Shown here piece by piece: positions 36,822-44,769 of a DNA stretch of 64,000 nt (positions are counted from its first letter, which is position 1; every line of letters starts with the position of its first letter). The notes under the pieces are model-generated. The model worked only from the letters and a program-made list of their open reading frames with translations, was not told where the DNA came from and made no database searches. The translations under genes and the position numbers were made by a program. Source of the DNA: JBHOQS01 sp042408875 (GTDB lineage: Bacteria > Chloroflexota > UBA11872 > JBHOQS01); the NCBI GenBank assembly GCA_042408875.1, contig JBHOQS010000027.1, positions 409,672 through 473,671 on the forward strand. Direction: 5' to 3'.

Positions 36822-37172
36822 CTACTTCTCCACCGGGTTACCGCGGGCGATCCACTCGATCGTCCCGCCTTGGAGGTTGTACAGTCGCTGGAGGCCGATC
36901 GCGGCGGCTACCTCGCACGCGACCGCGCTGCGCTCGCCCACCGCGCACACGAAGAGGATATTGTCGCGGCTGAGGTACTTTTGCGGATTGTTGATCAGCT
37001 CGCCCAGAGGGACGTGCCGCGCCCCAGGAATATGGCCTGACTGATACTCGTCGGTCTCCCGTACGTCGATGACTTCGACCTCGCCCGACTGGATGAGCTG
37101 CTTGGCCCGCTCGACGTCGATCCGCTCGAACGGCTCCTCGACTTCAACCTGTGGTTGCTGCCAGCGTGTCAT
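36822..37172 (-). CDS. Rhodanese-like sulfurtransferase
   Basis: 116 residues, one rhodanese domain: VEVIDVRETDEYQSGHIPGARHVPLGEL and the active-site loop CAVGERS with the persulfide Cys. The GlpE/PspE-like size suggests a cytoplasmic carrier of sulfane sulfur; no signal peptide is seen. AGGAG precedes the ATG. It is convergent with the acyl-CoA ligase gene, only 28 bp apart. Confidence 0.9.
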   Translation of the reverse strand: MTRWQQPQVEVEEPFERIDVERAKQLIQSGEVEVIDVRETDEYQSGHIPGARHVPLGELINNPQKYLSRDNILFVCAVGERSAVACEVAAAIGLQRLYNLQGGTIEWIARGNPVEK

Positions 37173-37302
37173 CGGATAGGTCTCTCCTGTCCTGCTTTTG
37201 CCCTACAAGCTTGACTTCAGTGATAGATTACCTAAAGTATAACCGTGCTTTCCTTCCCTCTCTACATCCCCGGGCAAGCTGCACACTGCTCAGGAAGCCA
37301 TC

Positions 37303-38598
37303 TCACCGGCGCAGGAGTTCCAGGGCACGCTCAAGCTGGACATCCTTCCCAGCCTCCCCCGGCGCCTGCGCCACATCGGGAATGATGCCTGTGCCAGCCA
37401 CGCTCGTTCGCTGTGGCATGAACCACTGCGCAATCGAGATACGCAAGGCCAGCCCGTCTTTGAGATCGCGAATCACCTGGACGGTATTCTTGCCGTAGCT
37501 GCTCTCGCCGATGATAGTGCCGCGCCCGTTCTGCTGGATCGCCCCGGCGACGATCTCCGACGCGCTGGCCGAGCCCTTGTTCACCAGCACGACCAGCGGG
37601 ATGTCGGTGGCGATGGCGCCGCCTTTGGCGGTATAGGTCCGGCTTTGCCCGTTGCCGCGTTCCTCGTGCAGCACCACGCTCCCTTGGGGCAGGAACAGGC
37701 TGGCCACATCCACGGCCGTGCTAAGCAGACCGCCGGGGTTATTGCGCAGGTCCAGCACGAGCCCGCGCGGTTTCGCCGCCAGCAGGGTCTTGAGCTGGGC
37801 GCTGAGCTCAGAGGCTGACTGGAGCTTGAAGCCGGACAGCCGCACGTAGGCGACGTTGCCGTCCAGCATGCGGGTGCTCACTGTCTGCTGGCGGATCCGC
37901 TCGCGGGTGATCGTGACATCGAAGACCTGCGCATCGGGGCCGGCGCCGCGGCGGATAGTCAGCGTGACAGGCGTGCCGCGCGGCCCGCGGATGAGCGCCG
38001 CTACCTCCGCGGCGCTCTTGCCGGCCACATCGGCGCCGTCGACCTTGAGGATCACATCCTGCGGCAACAGACCAGCCCGCTGCGCCGGCGAGTTATCAAG
38101 CGGCGCGACGATGACGATCACGCCGTCCCTCTGCTCTACCTGCGCGCCGATGCCGTCGAACGAGTCGTTGAAGAGGCTCTCCCGCTCTGCTCTGTTGGCA
38201 TCCGGCTCCAGCAGCACTGTCATAGGGTCGTCCAGTGACTGGAGTAGCCCCTTGATAGCGCCGCGCACCATCCTGGTGTGATCGAGCGGCTGGCGATAGA
38301 AGTCCTGTTCGACAGCTCGCCACACCTGCCAGAAGAGCTCGAAGTCTTGCTCCAGCCCAGCCGGCGTGCCGGCCGCCGCGGCCAGGGCACGCTCGGGTGA
38401 CTCGACTGCCATCTGGGCCAGGCGCTCGGGTGCGCTCCCAGCCGGGCGTGCCGCAGCGCGCGAGGCACTAAGCGTCAACGTGCGAGCTTCTACCGGAGAG
38501 GCCGAATAGCGGCCGAGTCCGAAGCCAGCAGCAAAGGCGGTCACCGTGAGCAGAGCGATGGCGAGGGTGAGAACGGTGCTACGCAGCGTACGTTGCAT
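37303..38598 (-). CDS. S41-family C-terminal processing protease with PDZ domain
   Basis: 431 residues. An N-terminal signal or anchor helix (LTLAIALLTVTAFAAGFGLG) sends it across the membrane. After an Ala-rich linker come the S41 N-domain, a PDZ domain (FDGIGAQVEQRDGVIVIVAP, SPAQRAGLLPQDVILKVDG) and the protease core: GLVLDLRNNPGGLLS, then the serine in NKGSASASEIVAGAI and the lysine in ESSYGKNTVQ. CtpA-like enzymes trim C-termini of periplasmic proteins. It stands alone. Confidence 0.93.
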   Translation of the reverse strand: MQRTLRSTVLTLAIALLTVTAFAAGFGLGRYSASPVEARTLTLSASRAAARPAGSAPERLAQMAVESPERALAAAAGTPAGLEQDFELFWQVWRAVEQDFYRQPLDHTRMVRGAIKGLLQSLDDPMTVLLEPDANRAERESLFNDSFDGIGAQVEQRDGVIVIVAPLDNSPAQRAGLLPQDVILKVDGADVAGKSAAEVAALIRGPRGTPVTLTIRRGAGPDAQVFDVTITRERIRQQTVSTRMLDGNVAYVRLSGFKLQSASELSAQLKTLLAAKPRGLVLDLRNNPGGLLSTAVDVASLFLPQGSVVLHEERGNGQSRTYTAKGGAIATDIPLVVLVNKGSASASEIVAGAIQQNGRGTIIGESSYGKNTVQVIRDLKDGLALRISIAQWFMPQRTSVAGTGIIPDVAQAPGEAGKDVQLERALELLRR

Positions 38599-38758
38599 GG
38601 CGGCGCCTTCATGGGATATGTGGGATGTGTGGAACGATCACCTCATAGACCCGGTGCCCATTGTACCGCGGGCGCAGGGATGCGGCCAGAGCGGGAAAAA
38701 GGGCGCGCGGACCGTCCGAACTGCCCGCGCCCCTGCCCGTGCTCCAGCGCGGCGCCGC

Positions 38759-39157
38759 TTAGGCGGCCAGCGGCGGCGTCTTGTAATCGACCCGCCGAGT
38801 ACCAGGCAAGCCCATGGCGTCCTCGCTGATATCGGGCAACGTGTCGGCGGGCTCGATCTGCTGGGCATGGTGACGCTGGAGCACCGCGCGGACCTGCTGT
38901 TCCATGTCGCCGGAATCGACGAACAGGATCGCTCGCCCGAGCCGCAGGGCGCGATCCTCGTACGTCTCACCGAAGCGGTGGCTGATCCCGACCTCGATGG
39001 CCTCATGCCGGGCATCCTGCGGGCGGTCGGGCATGCCCAGCGGGCCCAGGATGCGTATGTGAATGCTTCCGCGCGAGAGCCCGAGCTGTAGTAACTCATG
39101 CACCGCCTGGTCTAGGTCGTAACGGTTGGTGAACATCGCACGCAATCCGTGACCCAT
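38759..39157 (-). CDS. Small YflT-like stress-associated protein
   Basis: 132 residues from the ATG at 39157 behind GAGGAG. The N-terminus AMFTNRYDLDQAVHELLQLGLSRGSIHIR resembles the ferredoxin-like repeat of general stress proteins (YflT/17M type), where a helix pairs with the strand that follows GxxxxxI. The rest (RAILFVDSGDMEQQVRAVLQRHHAQQIEPAD) continues such a fold. Two tandem TATACT boxes lie upstream. Assignment is tentative. Confidence 0.55.
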   Translation of the reverse strand: MGHGLRAMFTNRYDLDQAVHELLQLGLSRGSIHIRILGPLGMPDRPQDARHEAIEVGISHRFGETYEDRALRLGRAILFVDSGDMEQQVRAVLQRHHAQQIEPADTLPDISEDAMGLPGTRRVDYKTPPLAA

Positions 39158-39219
39158 CGTGCTCTCCTCTTCTCCTGGTTGCACTCCGGGCAACCGGCAT
39201 GCGCTTACATCCCTGCTTG

Positions 39220-39249
39220 TAGTATAGCCTGGCGTAGTATAGCCTGGCG
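39220..39249 (-). promoter_or_regulatory. Duplicated -10 box upstream of the YflT-like gene
   Basis: TAGTATAGCCTGGCG is repeated in tandem (39220-39234, 39235-39249); read on the minus strand each copy carries TATACT (39226-39221 and 39241-39236). The gene starts about 65 bp downstream. Confidence 0.55.
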
Positions 39250-39838
39250 CGCACCGAGGCTCGCGTCAATGTACGAAATCGTGCTTGCGATGCGCCGCAG
39301 AGCAGCGCGCTCAACCAGGATGCTCTAAGATGCGCACGGAGGCCGCGGTCGAGATCACTAGCTCGTACGGGTCAGCGGTATACGCCCTTCGGAGCGATCT
39401 GCCAGGGCGTCAGGTCGTGGTAGCGCGGAGCGCGAACCCTGCGCCGGTGCGCGCCTGGGAGGGGATCACGCAGGTGGCTCCGGGAGAGCCCATCGGCGCG
39501 TCGCGTTTTGCGTAATCACGACCTGCGGGGCACGCTGCGGGGCACGTAGATAGCGATCATCCCCGGTGACGCAGAGAACCTAGCCGTTGGGGCCTCGGCC
39601 CCTGGGCGCGCCAATGTGGATCAACCGCGTAGACGTCACCATCGCCTCATCCGGCCCACGGCAATGTCCGGCTCGCGCAGCAGGCTCGACTACGCCGCCA
39701 TCGGCTGGAGCGCTTGCACTCTTGCTGAGCCGCCCGGTGCGGTGCACTGCCAGATGGCACAACACGGAGGGCTCCCGCTAGAAGCGGCTGGAGCACTGCG
39801 GCGGAGGCGGTGAAAGGCAGATCAGGCGAGCCGTCTAC
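39250..39838. other. Gene-poor stretch, possible remnants only
   Basis: 589 bp without a convincing gene. A plus-strand frame of about 60 codons (39330-39515) has no Shine-Dalgarno or known motif. A GC-rich direct repeat of CTGCGGGGCACG lies near 39526-39547. The neighbouring HTH gene ends here. This may be degenerated coding DNA, but I could not identify a parent gene. Confidence 0.35.
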
Positions 39839-40093
39839 CTACGTGTAGGGGATCCACTGCTCGGCGGCGGGTAGCTCGTCCGTGCGCCCGGCCCGACGCA
39901 CCTCGTCGCTCGGCCGCAGCCGTAAGAGTGCCTCGACCTCGGCGCGGCGATAGTAGCGCTGGCGCTTGATGCCCCGCCGATAGCTACGGAGCCTGCCGCG
40001 GCTCACATACGCGTAGAGCGTGGCCGGCTTCACCCCCAGGAGCGCGCACGCCTCGTCTGCGCTGAGGTACTCTTCGTTCGCGATGACGATCAT
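39839..40093 (-). CDS. Stand-alone excisionase/MerR-like helix-turn-helix protein
   Basis: 84 residues from the ATG at 40093. The domain LSADEACALLGVKPATLYAY then VSRGRLRSYRRGIKRQRYYR is a winged HTH of the excisionase class (HTH_17). The same module, with ATLYAYVSRG, is known as the N-terminal part of some citrate synthase homologues. Here it is alone, ending at EQWIPYT, and stands divergent to a probable (Re)-citrate synthase gene. It may regulate that gene; a GTACA-N4-TGTAC palindrome lies 29 bp upstream of its start. Confidence 0.7.
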   Translation of the reverse strand: MIVIANEEYLSADEACALLGVKPATLYAYVSRGRLRSYRRGIKRQRYYRRAEVEALLRLRPSDEVRRAGRTDELPAAEQWIPYT

Positions 40094-40121
40094 GCTACGT
40101 TTGCACCCGAAGCCTGGCGAG

Positions 40122-40135
40122 GTACACCGATGTAC
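40122..40135. promoter_or_regulatory. Inverted repeat, possible operator
   Basis: GTACA-CCGA-TGTAC, 29 bp from the HTH start and just downstream of its likely -10. Position fits autoregulation; not demonstrated. Confidence 0.35.
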
Positions 40136-40298
40136 TGCACTGGAGACACTATACCATATCTTGCGACACAGCCCCATCGCGGATGCCCGCACCCCCGGAA
40201 TGGTCTCCCCCCAACATCCTGAGAGCGAGCGGTTGCACCGCGGATGCCCTCCCACCGCGCGCCGAGCGTCAAGTGAAATCAAGTAATATGCAGTTTCG

Positions 40299-40328
40299 TT
40301 GGCATTCTGCCAGGCGCTGTGCTATGGT
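40299..40328 (+). promoter_or_regulatory. Candidate promoter of the synthase gene
   Basis: TTGGCA, 18-bp spacer, TATGGT. Transcription would start near 40335, giving about a 94-base leader before the ATG at 40429. Confidence 0.5.
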
Positions 40329-40428
40329 GGAAAGGAGCGACCACGGCGTCGTGGGTGCACTGCTGTACCCTACGTACCACGTAACTGGCAACTTACTGCC
40401 ATTGCCTGTGCAGCACTGGAGGCGTGCC

Positions 40429-41784
40429 ATGCCTGCGTTTACACCGCGACCGCTGCCCCGACGGTACGTCCTGCAGGACGTTGCTGAGCCGAACCTCCTG
40501 CGCGAGACCTTCCCCTACACTGAAGTGCCGCGGGTCTACTTTGACGCTGACGAGGCGCGCATGGACCCGGCGCCGGAGATCTGGATTACAGATACGACCT
40601 TCCGCGATGGCCAGCAGGCGCGGGACCCCTACACGGTCGAGCAGATCGTGCGCCTGTACGATTTCATGGCTCGCCTGGACGGCGGCACCGGGGTGATCCG
40701 TCAGAGCGAATTCTTCCTGTACAGTGAGAAGGATCGCGAGGCCGTGCGGCGGTGCCATGAGCTCGGACATCGCTATCCTGAGATCACCGGCTGGATCCGC
40801 GCCGTCAAGGCAGACTTCGCCCTGGTGCGCGAGATGGGCCTGTCTGAGACGGGTATCCTTACTTCCTGCTCGGATTACCATATTTTCCACAAGTTACGCT
40901 GGACGCGCGCTGAGACCCTGCGCAACTACCTAGAGATCGTCGATGCTGCGCTGGACGCAGGGGTGACGCCGCGCTGCCATTTCGAGGATGTAACGCGAGC
41001 CGACATCTACGGGTTCGTCGTCCCGTTCGCCATCGAGCTGATGAAGCGGGCCGAGGAGAGCAAGCGCCCGATCAAGATCCGGCTCTGCGACACGATGGGC
41101 GTGGCGGTGCCCTGGCCGGCGGCGTCGCTACCGCGCGGCGTGCCCAAGCTGGTGCAGACGCTGCGGCGCGAGGCAGGCGTGCCCCCGCAGCAACTCGAAT
41201 GGCACGGGCACAACGATCTCTTCAAAGTCCACGCGAACTCAGCGACCGCCTGGCTGTACGGCTGCTCCTCGGTCAACACGACGCTGCTGAGTACGGGCGA
41301 GCGCACCGGCAACTCCCCGCTGGAGGCTGCCCTGGTGGAGTACATCGGCCTCACGGGTGACACGCGCATCGACACGCGTATCCTGACCGAGCTCGCCGGC
41401 TACATGCGTGAGGAGTGTGGCGTGCCCATTCCCGATAACTATCCACTGCTCGGGCGCGACTTCAACACGACCCGCGCCGGTATTCACATCGACGGGCTCT
41501 TGAAAGATCGTGAGATCTACACGCTGTTTGACACGGAGAAGCTGCTCAACCGTCCGATTGGTATTACCATCACCGATAAGTCCGGCGCAGCCGGTGTGGC
41601 GTACTGGCTGAACATTCATCCGGAGGTGACCGGCGGCCGCCAGTTCGATAAGAGCGATGCGGTTGTCCAGAATATGTACCGGGAGATCCAGCAGCTGTAT
41701 GAGGCCGGCCGCACCACGCACATGCGCGATGAAGAGCTCGCAGCGATGGCCCGGCGTTACCTTGCGGCCGCAGCCGGCGGGTAG
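40429..41784 (+). CDS. Probable (Re)-citrate synthase / homocitrate synthase-family enzyme
   Basis: 451 residues from an ATG with GGAGG six bases upstream. It is a DRE-TIM barrel acyltransferase: ITDTTFRDGQQARDPYT (residues 53-69) and EWHGHNDLFKVHANS supply metal and acetyl-CoA chemistry. The combination with GVIRQSEFFLYSEKDREAV and ILTSCSDYHIFHKL resembles the Re-citrate synthases of clostridia, Desulfovibrio and Dehalococcoides more than LeuA; the C-terminal regulatory domain of LeuA is absent. It would condense acetyl-CoA with oxaloacetate, but homocitrate or citramalate chemistry cannot be excluded. A divergent HTH gene may control it. Confidence 0.75.
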   Translation: MPAFTPRPLPRRYVLQDVAEPNLLRETFPYTEVPRVYFDADEARMDPAPEIWITDTTFRDGQQARDPYTVEQIVRLYDFMARLDGGTGVIRQSEFFLYSEKDREAVRRCHELGHRYPEITGWIRAVKADFALVREMGLSETGILTSCSDYHIFHKLRWTRAETLRNYLEIVDAALDAGVTPRCHFEDVTRADIYGFVVPFAIELMKRAEESKRPIKIRLCDTMGVAVPWPAASLPRGVPKLVQTLRREAGVPPQQLEWHGHNDLFKVHANSATAWLYGCSSVNTTLLSTGERTGNSPLEAALVEYIGLTGDTRIDTRILTELAGYMREECGVPIPDNYPLLGRDFNTTRAGIHIDGLLKDREIYTLFDTEKLLNRPIGITITDKSGAAGVAYWLNIHPEVTGGRQFDKSDAVVQNMYREIQQLYEAGRTTHMRDEELAAMARRYLAAAAGG

Positions 41785-41793
41785 GCGCCGGTT

Positions 41794-41822
41794 TTGTGTT
41801 CTGCCGGAAAATCTGTTATACT
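41794..41822 (+). promoter_or_regulatory. Promoter of the GntR gene
   Basis: TTGTGT (41794-41799), 17-bp spacer, TATACT (41817-41822). The regulator starts at 42047, so the mRNA has a leader of about 217 bases. Confidence 0.6.
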
Positions 41823-41840
41823 GCCCTTGTAGCGACAAAG

Positions 41841-41883
41841 GGACAAGGCTGTTCACCGCGCGCTGTGCGGTGTGCGCTTGTCC
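41841..41883 (+). promoter_or_regulatory. Stem-loop in the GntR leader
   Basis: GGACAAG (41841-41847) pairs with CTTGTCC (41877-41883), enclosing an inner CACCGC/GCGGTG stem (41854-41859 with 41867-41872). It starts about 12 bases after the expected transcript start. Confidence 0.55.
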
Positions 41884-41905
41884 ATATAGACCGCAGTTTC
41901 TTACA

Positions 41906-41944
41906 ATGGCCCTGGGCGATGGCCCTGGGCGATGGCCCTGGGGA
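41906..41944. repeat. Three tandem 13-bp units in the GntR leader
   Basis: ATGGCCCTGGGCG twice and a variant third copy ending GGGGA, at 41906-41944. Confidence 0.85.
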
Positions 41945-42046
41945 ATGATCCTGGTAGGTAGGACTCACTCCGGGAGGGCTATAGTGGGGCTACCGGAGGG
42001 AGGAACGCGAGGGAAAGCATAGCTAAAGGTAGGTAAAGGGAGAGGT

Positions 42047-42859
42047 ATGCAACTGGATCGTCTCGACACCGCGCCTGTACCGCTGTACTACCGCCTGCGC
42101 CAGATGCTCCGCGCCCAGATCCAGGAAGGGAAGATGCCGCCTGGCAGTCCCTTCCCGACCGAGCAGGAGCTGATGGAGCGGTATAACGTCAGCCGCACCA
42201 CGGTACGCCAGGCTGTCCTCGGGCTCGTCTCCGAGGGATTGCTTTACCGGAAGCAGGGCAAGGGCACGTTTGTGGCCGAGCCCAAAATCGAGGAGGAACT
42301 GGCGTCGCTTACAGCCTTCAGCGAAGAGATGGACGCGCGCGGGCTGAAGCCCTCCGCCAAGCTGATCAGCGCGCAGCTCGTCACGCTGACCGATCTTGAG
42401 GCAGCGCGTCTGGGCATGCAGCCCGGCTCGCAGGCCTACCGCATTGAGCGGCTGCGCCTGGCCGATGGCGAGCCGATGGCGCTGGAGGTCACCACGTGGC
42501 CGCTTGACCTGGGGCAGCGGCTGGTGGATGAGAACCTGAACGACGCTAGCATCTATCAGATCCTCGAGGAGAAGTTCGGCATCGTCCTGGGCGAGGCAGA
42601 CCAGACCATCGAGGCCGCTGCGGCATCGGCGCACGATGCCGAGTACCTGGGTATTCGCAAAGGCGCGCCGGTGCTGGTGGTCGAGCGCGTGACCAGCGAC
42701 GTCAGCGGGCGGGCGATCGAGTTGGCCCGCCTGACGTACCGCGCCGACCGCTACAGCTATCGCATCCGGCTGCGCCGCCGGCGCAATCCGCTGCGGCGGT
42801 CTACCGGCGCTGGGAGCGCCTCGGCCAGCCTGCCCGTCGGGACGGGCGCAGAGGCGTAA
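42047..42859 (+). CDS. GntR-family transcriptional regulator (HutC/UTRA type)
   Basis: 270 residues with GGGAGAGGT before the ATG. The N-terminal winged HTH runs to about residue 75 (PLYYRLRQMLRAQIQEG, FPTEQELMERYNVSRTTVRQ, GLLYRKQGKGTFV). The UTRA effector domain follows (LTAFSEEMDARGLKP, YRIERLRLADGEPMALE, and ELARLTYRADRYSYRI). UTRA domains bind sugars, amino acids or phosphonates; the ligand is unknown and no transport gene adjoins. The C-terminal tail is Arg/Ser-rich. The long structured leader suggests its own expression is controlled. Confidence 0.92.
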   Translation: MQLDRLDTAPVPLYYRLRQMLRAQIQEGKMPPGSPFPTEQELMERYNVSRTTVRQAVLGLVSEGLLYRKQGKGTFVAEPKIEEELASLTAFSEEMDARGLKPSAKLISAQLVTLTDLEAARLGMQPGSQAYRIERLRLADGEPMALEVTTWPLDLGQRLVDENLNDASIYQILEEKFGIVLGEADQTIEAAAASAHDAEYLGIRKGAPVLVVERVTSDVSGRAIELARLTYRADRYSYRIRLRRRRNPLRRSTGAGSASASLPVGTGAEA

Positions 42860-42891
42860 CGCTCCGGGCGGGTCCGGTCAATTGTTGCATC

Positions 42892-42942
42892 ACCCGACAG
42901 GCCTGGTTCTAGCAGGACTAGAACCGGGCCTGTCGGGTTTTT
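42892..42942 (+). terminator. Strong intrinsic terminator after the GntR gene
   Basis: About 20 bp of near-perfect stem (ACCCGACAGGCC at the base, GGTTCTAG at the top) with a five-base loop, followed by TTTTTC. Confidence 0.9.
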
Positions 42943-42956
42943 CTGCTCTGTCGGGC

Positions 42957-43097
42957 CTAATTGCGCTTGGCGCGGCCGCTAGCTCGCCCGGCCTCTCCCT
43001 CTGCCTGAAGGCGCCGGTTCTTCGTCGCAGCGCTGGCGGTCGCCTTGGCGGTGCCCTTCGCTTCTTCGACTGCGCCGCAAGTCCTGCGCCGTGCCAC
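42957..43097 (-). CDS. CsbD-like mini-protein, possibly truncated
   Basis: 46 codons from a GTG at 43097. The C-terminal two thirds, VEEAKGTAKATASAATKN then RRLQAEGEAGRASGRAKRN, repeats the CsbD theme (KGKxKEA...T.D..LxAEGKxDQxKGK), a family of small hydrophilic stress proteins. Lys is often replaced by Arg/Ala here. The N-terminus (ARRRTCGA) is atypical and no good Shine-Dalgarno was found, so the gene may be broken or use another start. It is convergent with the GntR terminator. Confidence 0.5.
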   Translation of the reverse strand: MARRRTCGAVEEAKGTAKATASAATKNRRLQAEGEAGRASGRAKRN

Positions 43098-43235
43098 AGC
43101 CGCTTCCGTTTCGGCTGCGCCCTCTCGCCTCCACCTGCTCGTTGTCGAGCAGGCGGCCAGCTTTCTCCCTTGAGAATATCGTTCCTCTCTTGGATAAAGA
43201 TATTTTGAAAGATACACCATCAAAGATGTATTAAT

Positions 43236-43277
43236 AAAGAGTTTTTGATAGAGAGTTTTTGATAGAGAGTTTTTGAT
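43236..43277. repeat. Three tandem 14-bp AT-rich units
   Basis: AGAGAGTTTTTGAT occurs at 43250-43263 and 43264-43277, with a one-base variant at 43236-43249. It adjoins a large hairpin and differs sharply from the GC-rich background. Confidence 0.85.
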
Positions 43278-43280
43278 GAA

Positions 43281-43346
43281 GAGGTTTTCATCCCCTTGGT
43301 GGTGCCCAGACGGGCACCGATCACTCCTTCAGGGGATGAAAACCTC
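43281..43346. repeat. Large nested hairpin
   Basis: Perfect 15-bp outer arms GAGGTTTTCATCCCC (43281-43295) and complement (43332-43346), enclosing a 7-bp stem GGTGCCC/GGGCACC (43301-43307, 43312-43318) with a four-base loop. It lacks a T-run on either side. It could be an RNA structure, a cruciform or the relic of a small inverted-repeat element. Confidence 0.7.
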
Positions 43347-43520
43347 AAGGTGACCTTTGACTGCGCTGGGTTTCTCAGCCATGTATGTCCCCTTTCATCC
43401 GGCACGAAGCTCTCATGACGTATCTGTGTCATGTATGCACTGGCGCGTTGCTTAAGGCACATGTCGTGCCAGGATGTCGACCGGGTTTACCAGGGACAGC
43501 AGTTGGCTACGGGCCGTGTC

Positions 43521-43550
43521 TTGACTCCTTGTCGCAGCGTTCTCTATAGT
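43521..43550 (+). promoter_or_regulatory. Promoter of the three-gene membrane operon
   Basis: TTGACT (43521-43526), 18-bp spacer, TATAGT (43545-43550). The first gene starts at 43676, giving a leader of about 120 bases. Confidence 0.55.
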
Positions 43551-43675
43551 GGCGAAAGCGAGGGCGCGCAGACCGCAGGGTATACGCGGGCACAGCCCGT
43601 CCCGGCGGCAGCGAAGTTGCCCGACTTCGAACAGGCCGGCGTCAGAATGTCGCCGGGTGAAAGGCGACTGGAGCG

Positions 43676-43963
43676 ATGGAGTGGTTGGCGGCGGCGCGTG
43701 ATCTTGCCATTATTCTCCTGGCCCTCGTCTCCATCGTCGCACTGGTCTACCTCATCGTCGTGGCCAAGCTGCTCTACGACCTGGTGAACATGATCCGCCA
43801 AGAGGTCCGGCCGATCATCCACTCGGTGACGGAAACGACGCAGACGGTGCGCGGGACAACCGAGTTCCTCGCCGGAGTCCTGCTGCTGCCGCTGGCACGC
43901 ACGGCCGGGCTGCTGGCGCTCCTGCGCGCGCTCCTGCGCGTGTTCCGGCCGCGGCGGCGGTAG
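43676..43963 (+). CDS. Small membrane protein, first of three
   Basis: 95 residues. One N-terminal helix (DLAIILLALVSIVALVYLIVVAKLLYDLV) is followed by a polar helix (IRQEVRPIIHSVTETTQTVR) and a hydrophobic C-terminal stretch ending in RVFRPRRR. The layout of a helix followed by a Thr/Val-rich amphipathic helix resembles DUF948-type proteins. A basic tail puts the C-terminus in the cytoplasm. No role known. Confidence 0.6.
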   Translation: MEWLAAARDLAIILLALVSIVALVYLIVVAKLLYDLVNMIRQEVRPIIHSVTETTQTVRGTTEFLAGVLLLPLARTAGLLALLRALLRVFRPRRR

Positions 43964-44146
43964 GCGGCAGCACAGGCTGCGACCGGCCATGCGCGCGCCT
44001 GCCTGCGCAGTCCATCCAGCCATCGCCAGGTCTGGCGCGCTGCAATTTAGGCCGGGCCAGGCAGCCGGCGGGCTGAGGCGGTGCTCTTCATCCTTCAGGC
44101 GTACGATCCAGCGGGAAGACCACGGGAGCGACGGTATGGAGAAAAC

Positions 44147-44359
44147 ATGCGACGACTAGCACGGTTTCTGCTCGGGGCGCTGACCGGCAGCGCGGTAGGT
44201 GCAGTGCTGGCCGTCTGGCTCGCACCCGTGAAGGGCGCACAACTCCGTGCTCTGCTACGTGAGCGCTGGCGCGAGGCGCTGGCGGAAGGGCGGCGCGCCC
44301 AGCTCGAGGCAGAACAGCGCATTCTCGAGGAATACCGCCAGCTGAGGGAGCGGGCATGA
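44147..44359 (+). CDS. YtxH-like small membrane protein
   Basis: 70 residues. The glycine-rich helix FLLGALTGSAVGAVLAVWLAP is followed by VKGAQLRALLRERWREAL and a charged coiled tail, the YtxH pattern. GGAG lies six bases before the ATG. Its last codons overlap the next gene (ATGA), indicating translational coupling. A second YtxH-like protein is encoded at 9927. Confidence 0.6.
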   Translation: MRRLARFLLGALTGSAVGAVLAVWLAPVKGAQLRALLRERWREALAEGRRAQLEAEQRILEEYRQLRERA

Positions 44360-44670
44360 GAGAAGCATTGGCAGCGCTGGCGGCGATCTGGCTCTCCACC
44401 CTCATGTGCCTTACCGCGCTCGTCGCGGTGGGGGTGCTCTTCCTCACGGTGAAGGGACTGCGCTGGGTACATCGCTTCACCCGCCGCCAGCTTGGTCGCG
44501 TGGCCTCCATCACTGCCGCGATCGAGCGCCACAGCCGCGAGAGCGTCGAGCGCTTCCTGGTGCGACCGACCGGGAAGGTCTATGCCATCCCGACCGCCAT
44601 GCGCCGGGCTGTGCGCACCCTGATCCGCGGCCGCAGCGCCGGATTGCCGGTGCGGGGAACCCGGCCGTAG
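44356..44670 (+). CDS. Small membrane protein coupled to the YtxH-like gene
   Basis: 104 residues starting in an ATGA overlap. One helix (LAALAAIWLSTLMCLTALVAVGVLFL) is followed by a basic region with RWVHRFTRRQLGRVASITAAI and RFLVRPTGKVYAIPTAMRRA. The basic C-terminus is probably cytoplasmic. No family recognised. The three-gene set looks like an envelope stress module with paralogue-like topologies. Confidence 0.6.
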   Translation: MREALAALAAIWLSTLMCLTALVAVGVLFLTVKGLRWVHRFTRRQLGRVASITAAIERHSRESVERFLVRPTGKVYAIPTAMRRAVRTLIRGRSAGLPVRGTRP

Positions 44671-44769
44671 AGGCGAAGCGCGGCTCCCGACCGCAACCAA
44701 AGCCAAGGCGGAACCCGCAGACGCAGTGCGGTAGGCTGAAGCGACACCGTACTGAACGGGGTTCCCGGC

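Larger units (their letters stand above)
40094..40428. other. Divergent promoter region between the HTH gene and the synthase
   Basis: 335 bp. On the plus strand TTGGCA-18-TATGGT (40299-40328); on the minus strand TATAGT within ACTATACC near 40147-40155, and the palindrome at 40122-40135. An ACGTACCACGTA stretch follows at about 40372-40383. No gene was seen. Confidence 0.5.
43098..43520. other. Gene-poor, partly AT-rich region
   Basis: 423 bp. It contains the AT-rich repeat and the large hairpin listed separately. The rest (43350-43520) has no gene-like frame; a promoter follows at 43521. Confidence 0.5.

Noticed and set aside
39285..39515. 76-codon plus-strand frame
   Set aside because: No ribosome site, promoter or recognisable motif; kept only as part of a gene-poor stretch.
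43236..43346. Possible CRISPR array or leader
   Set aside because: Repeat units are 14 bp and directly adjacent with no spacers, and no cas genes are present.
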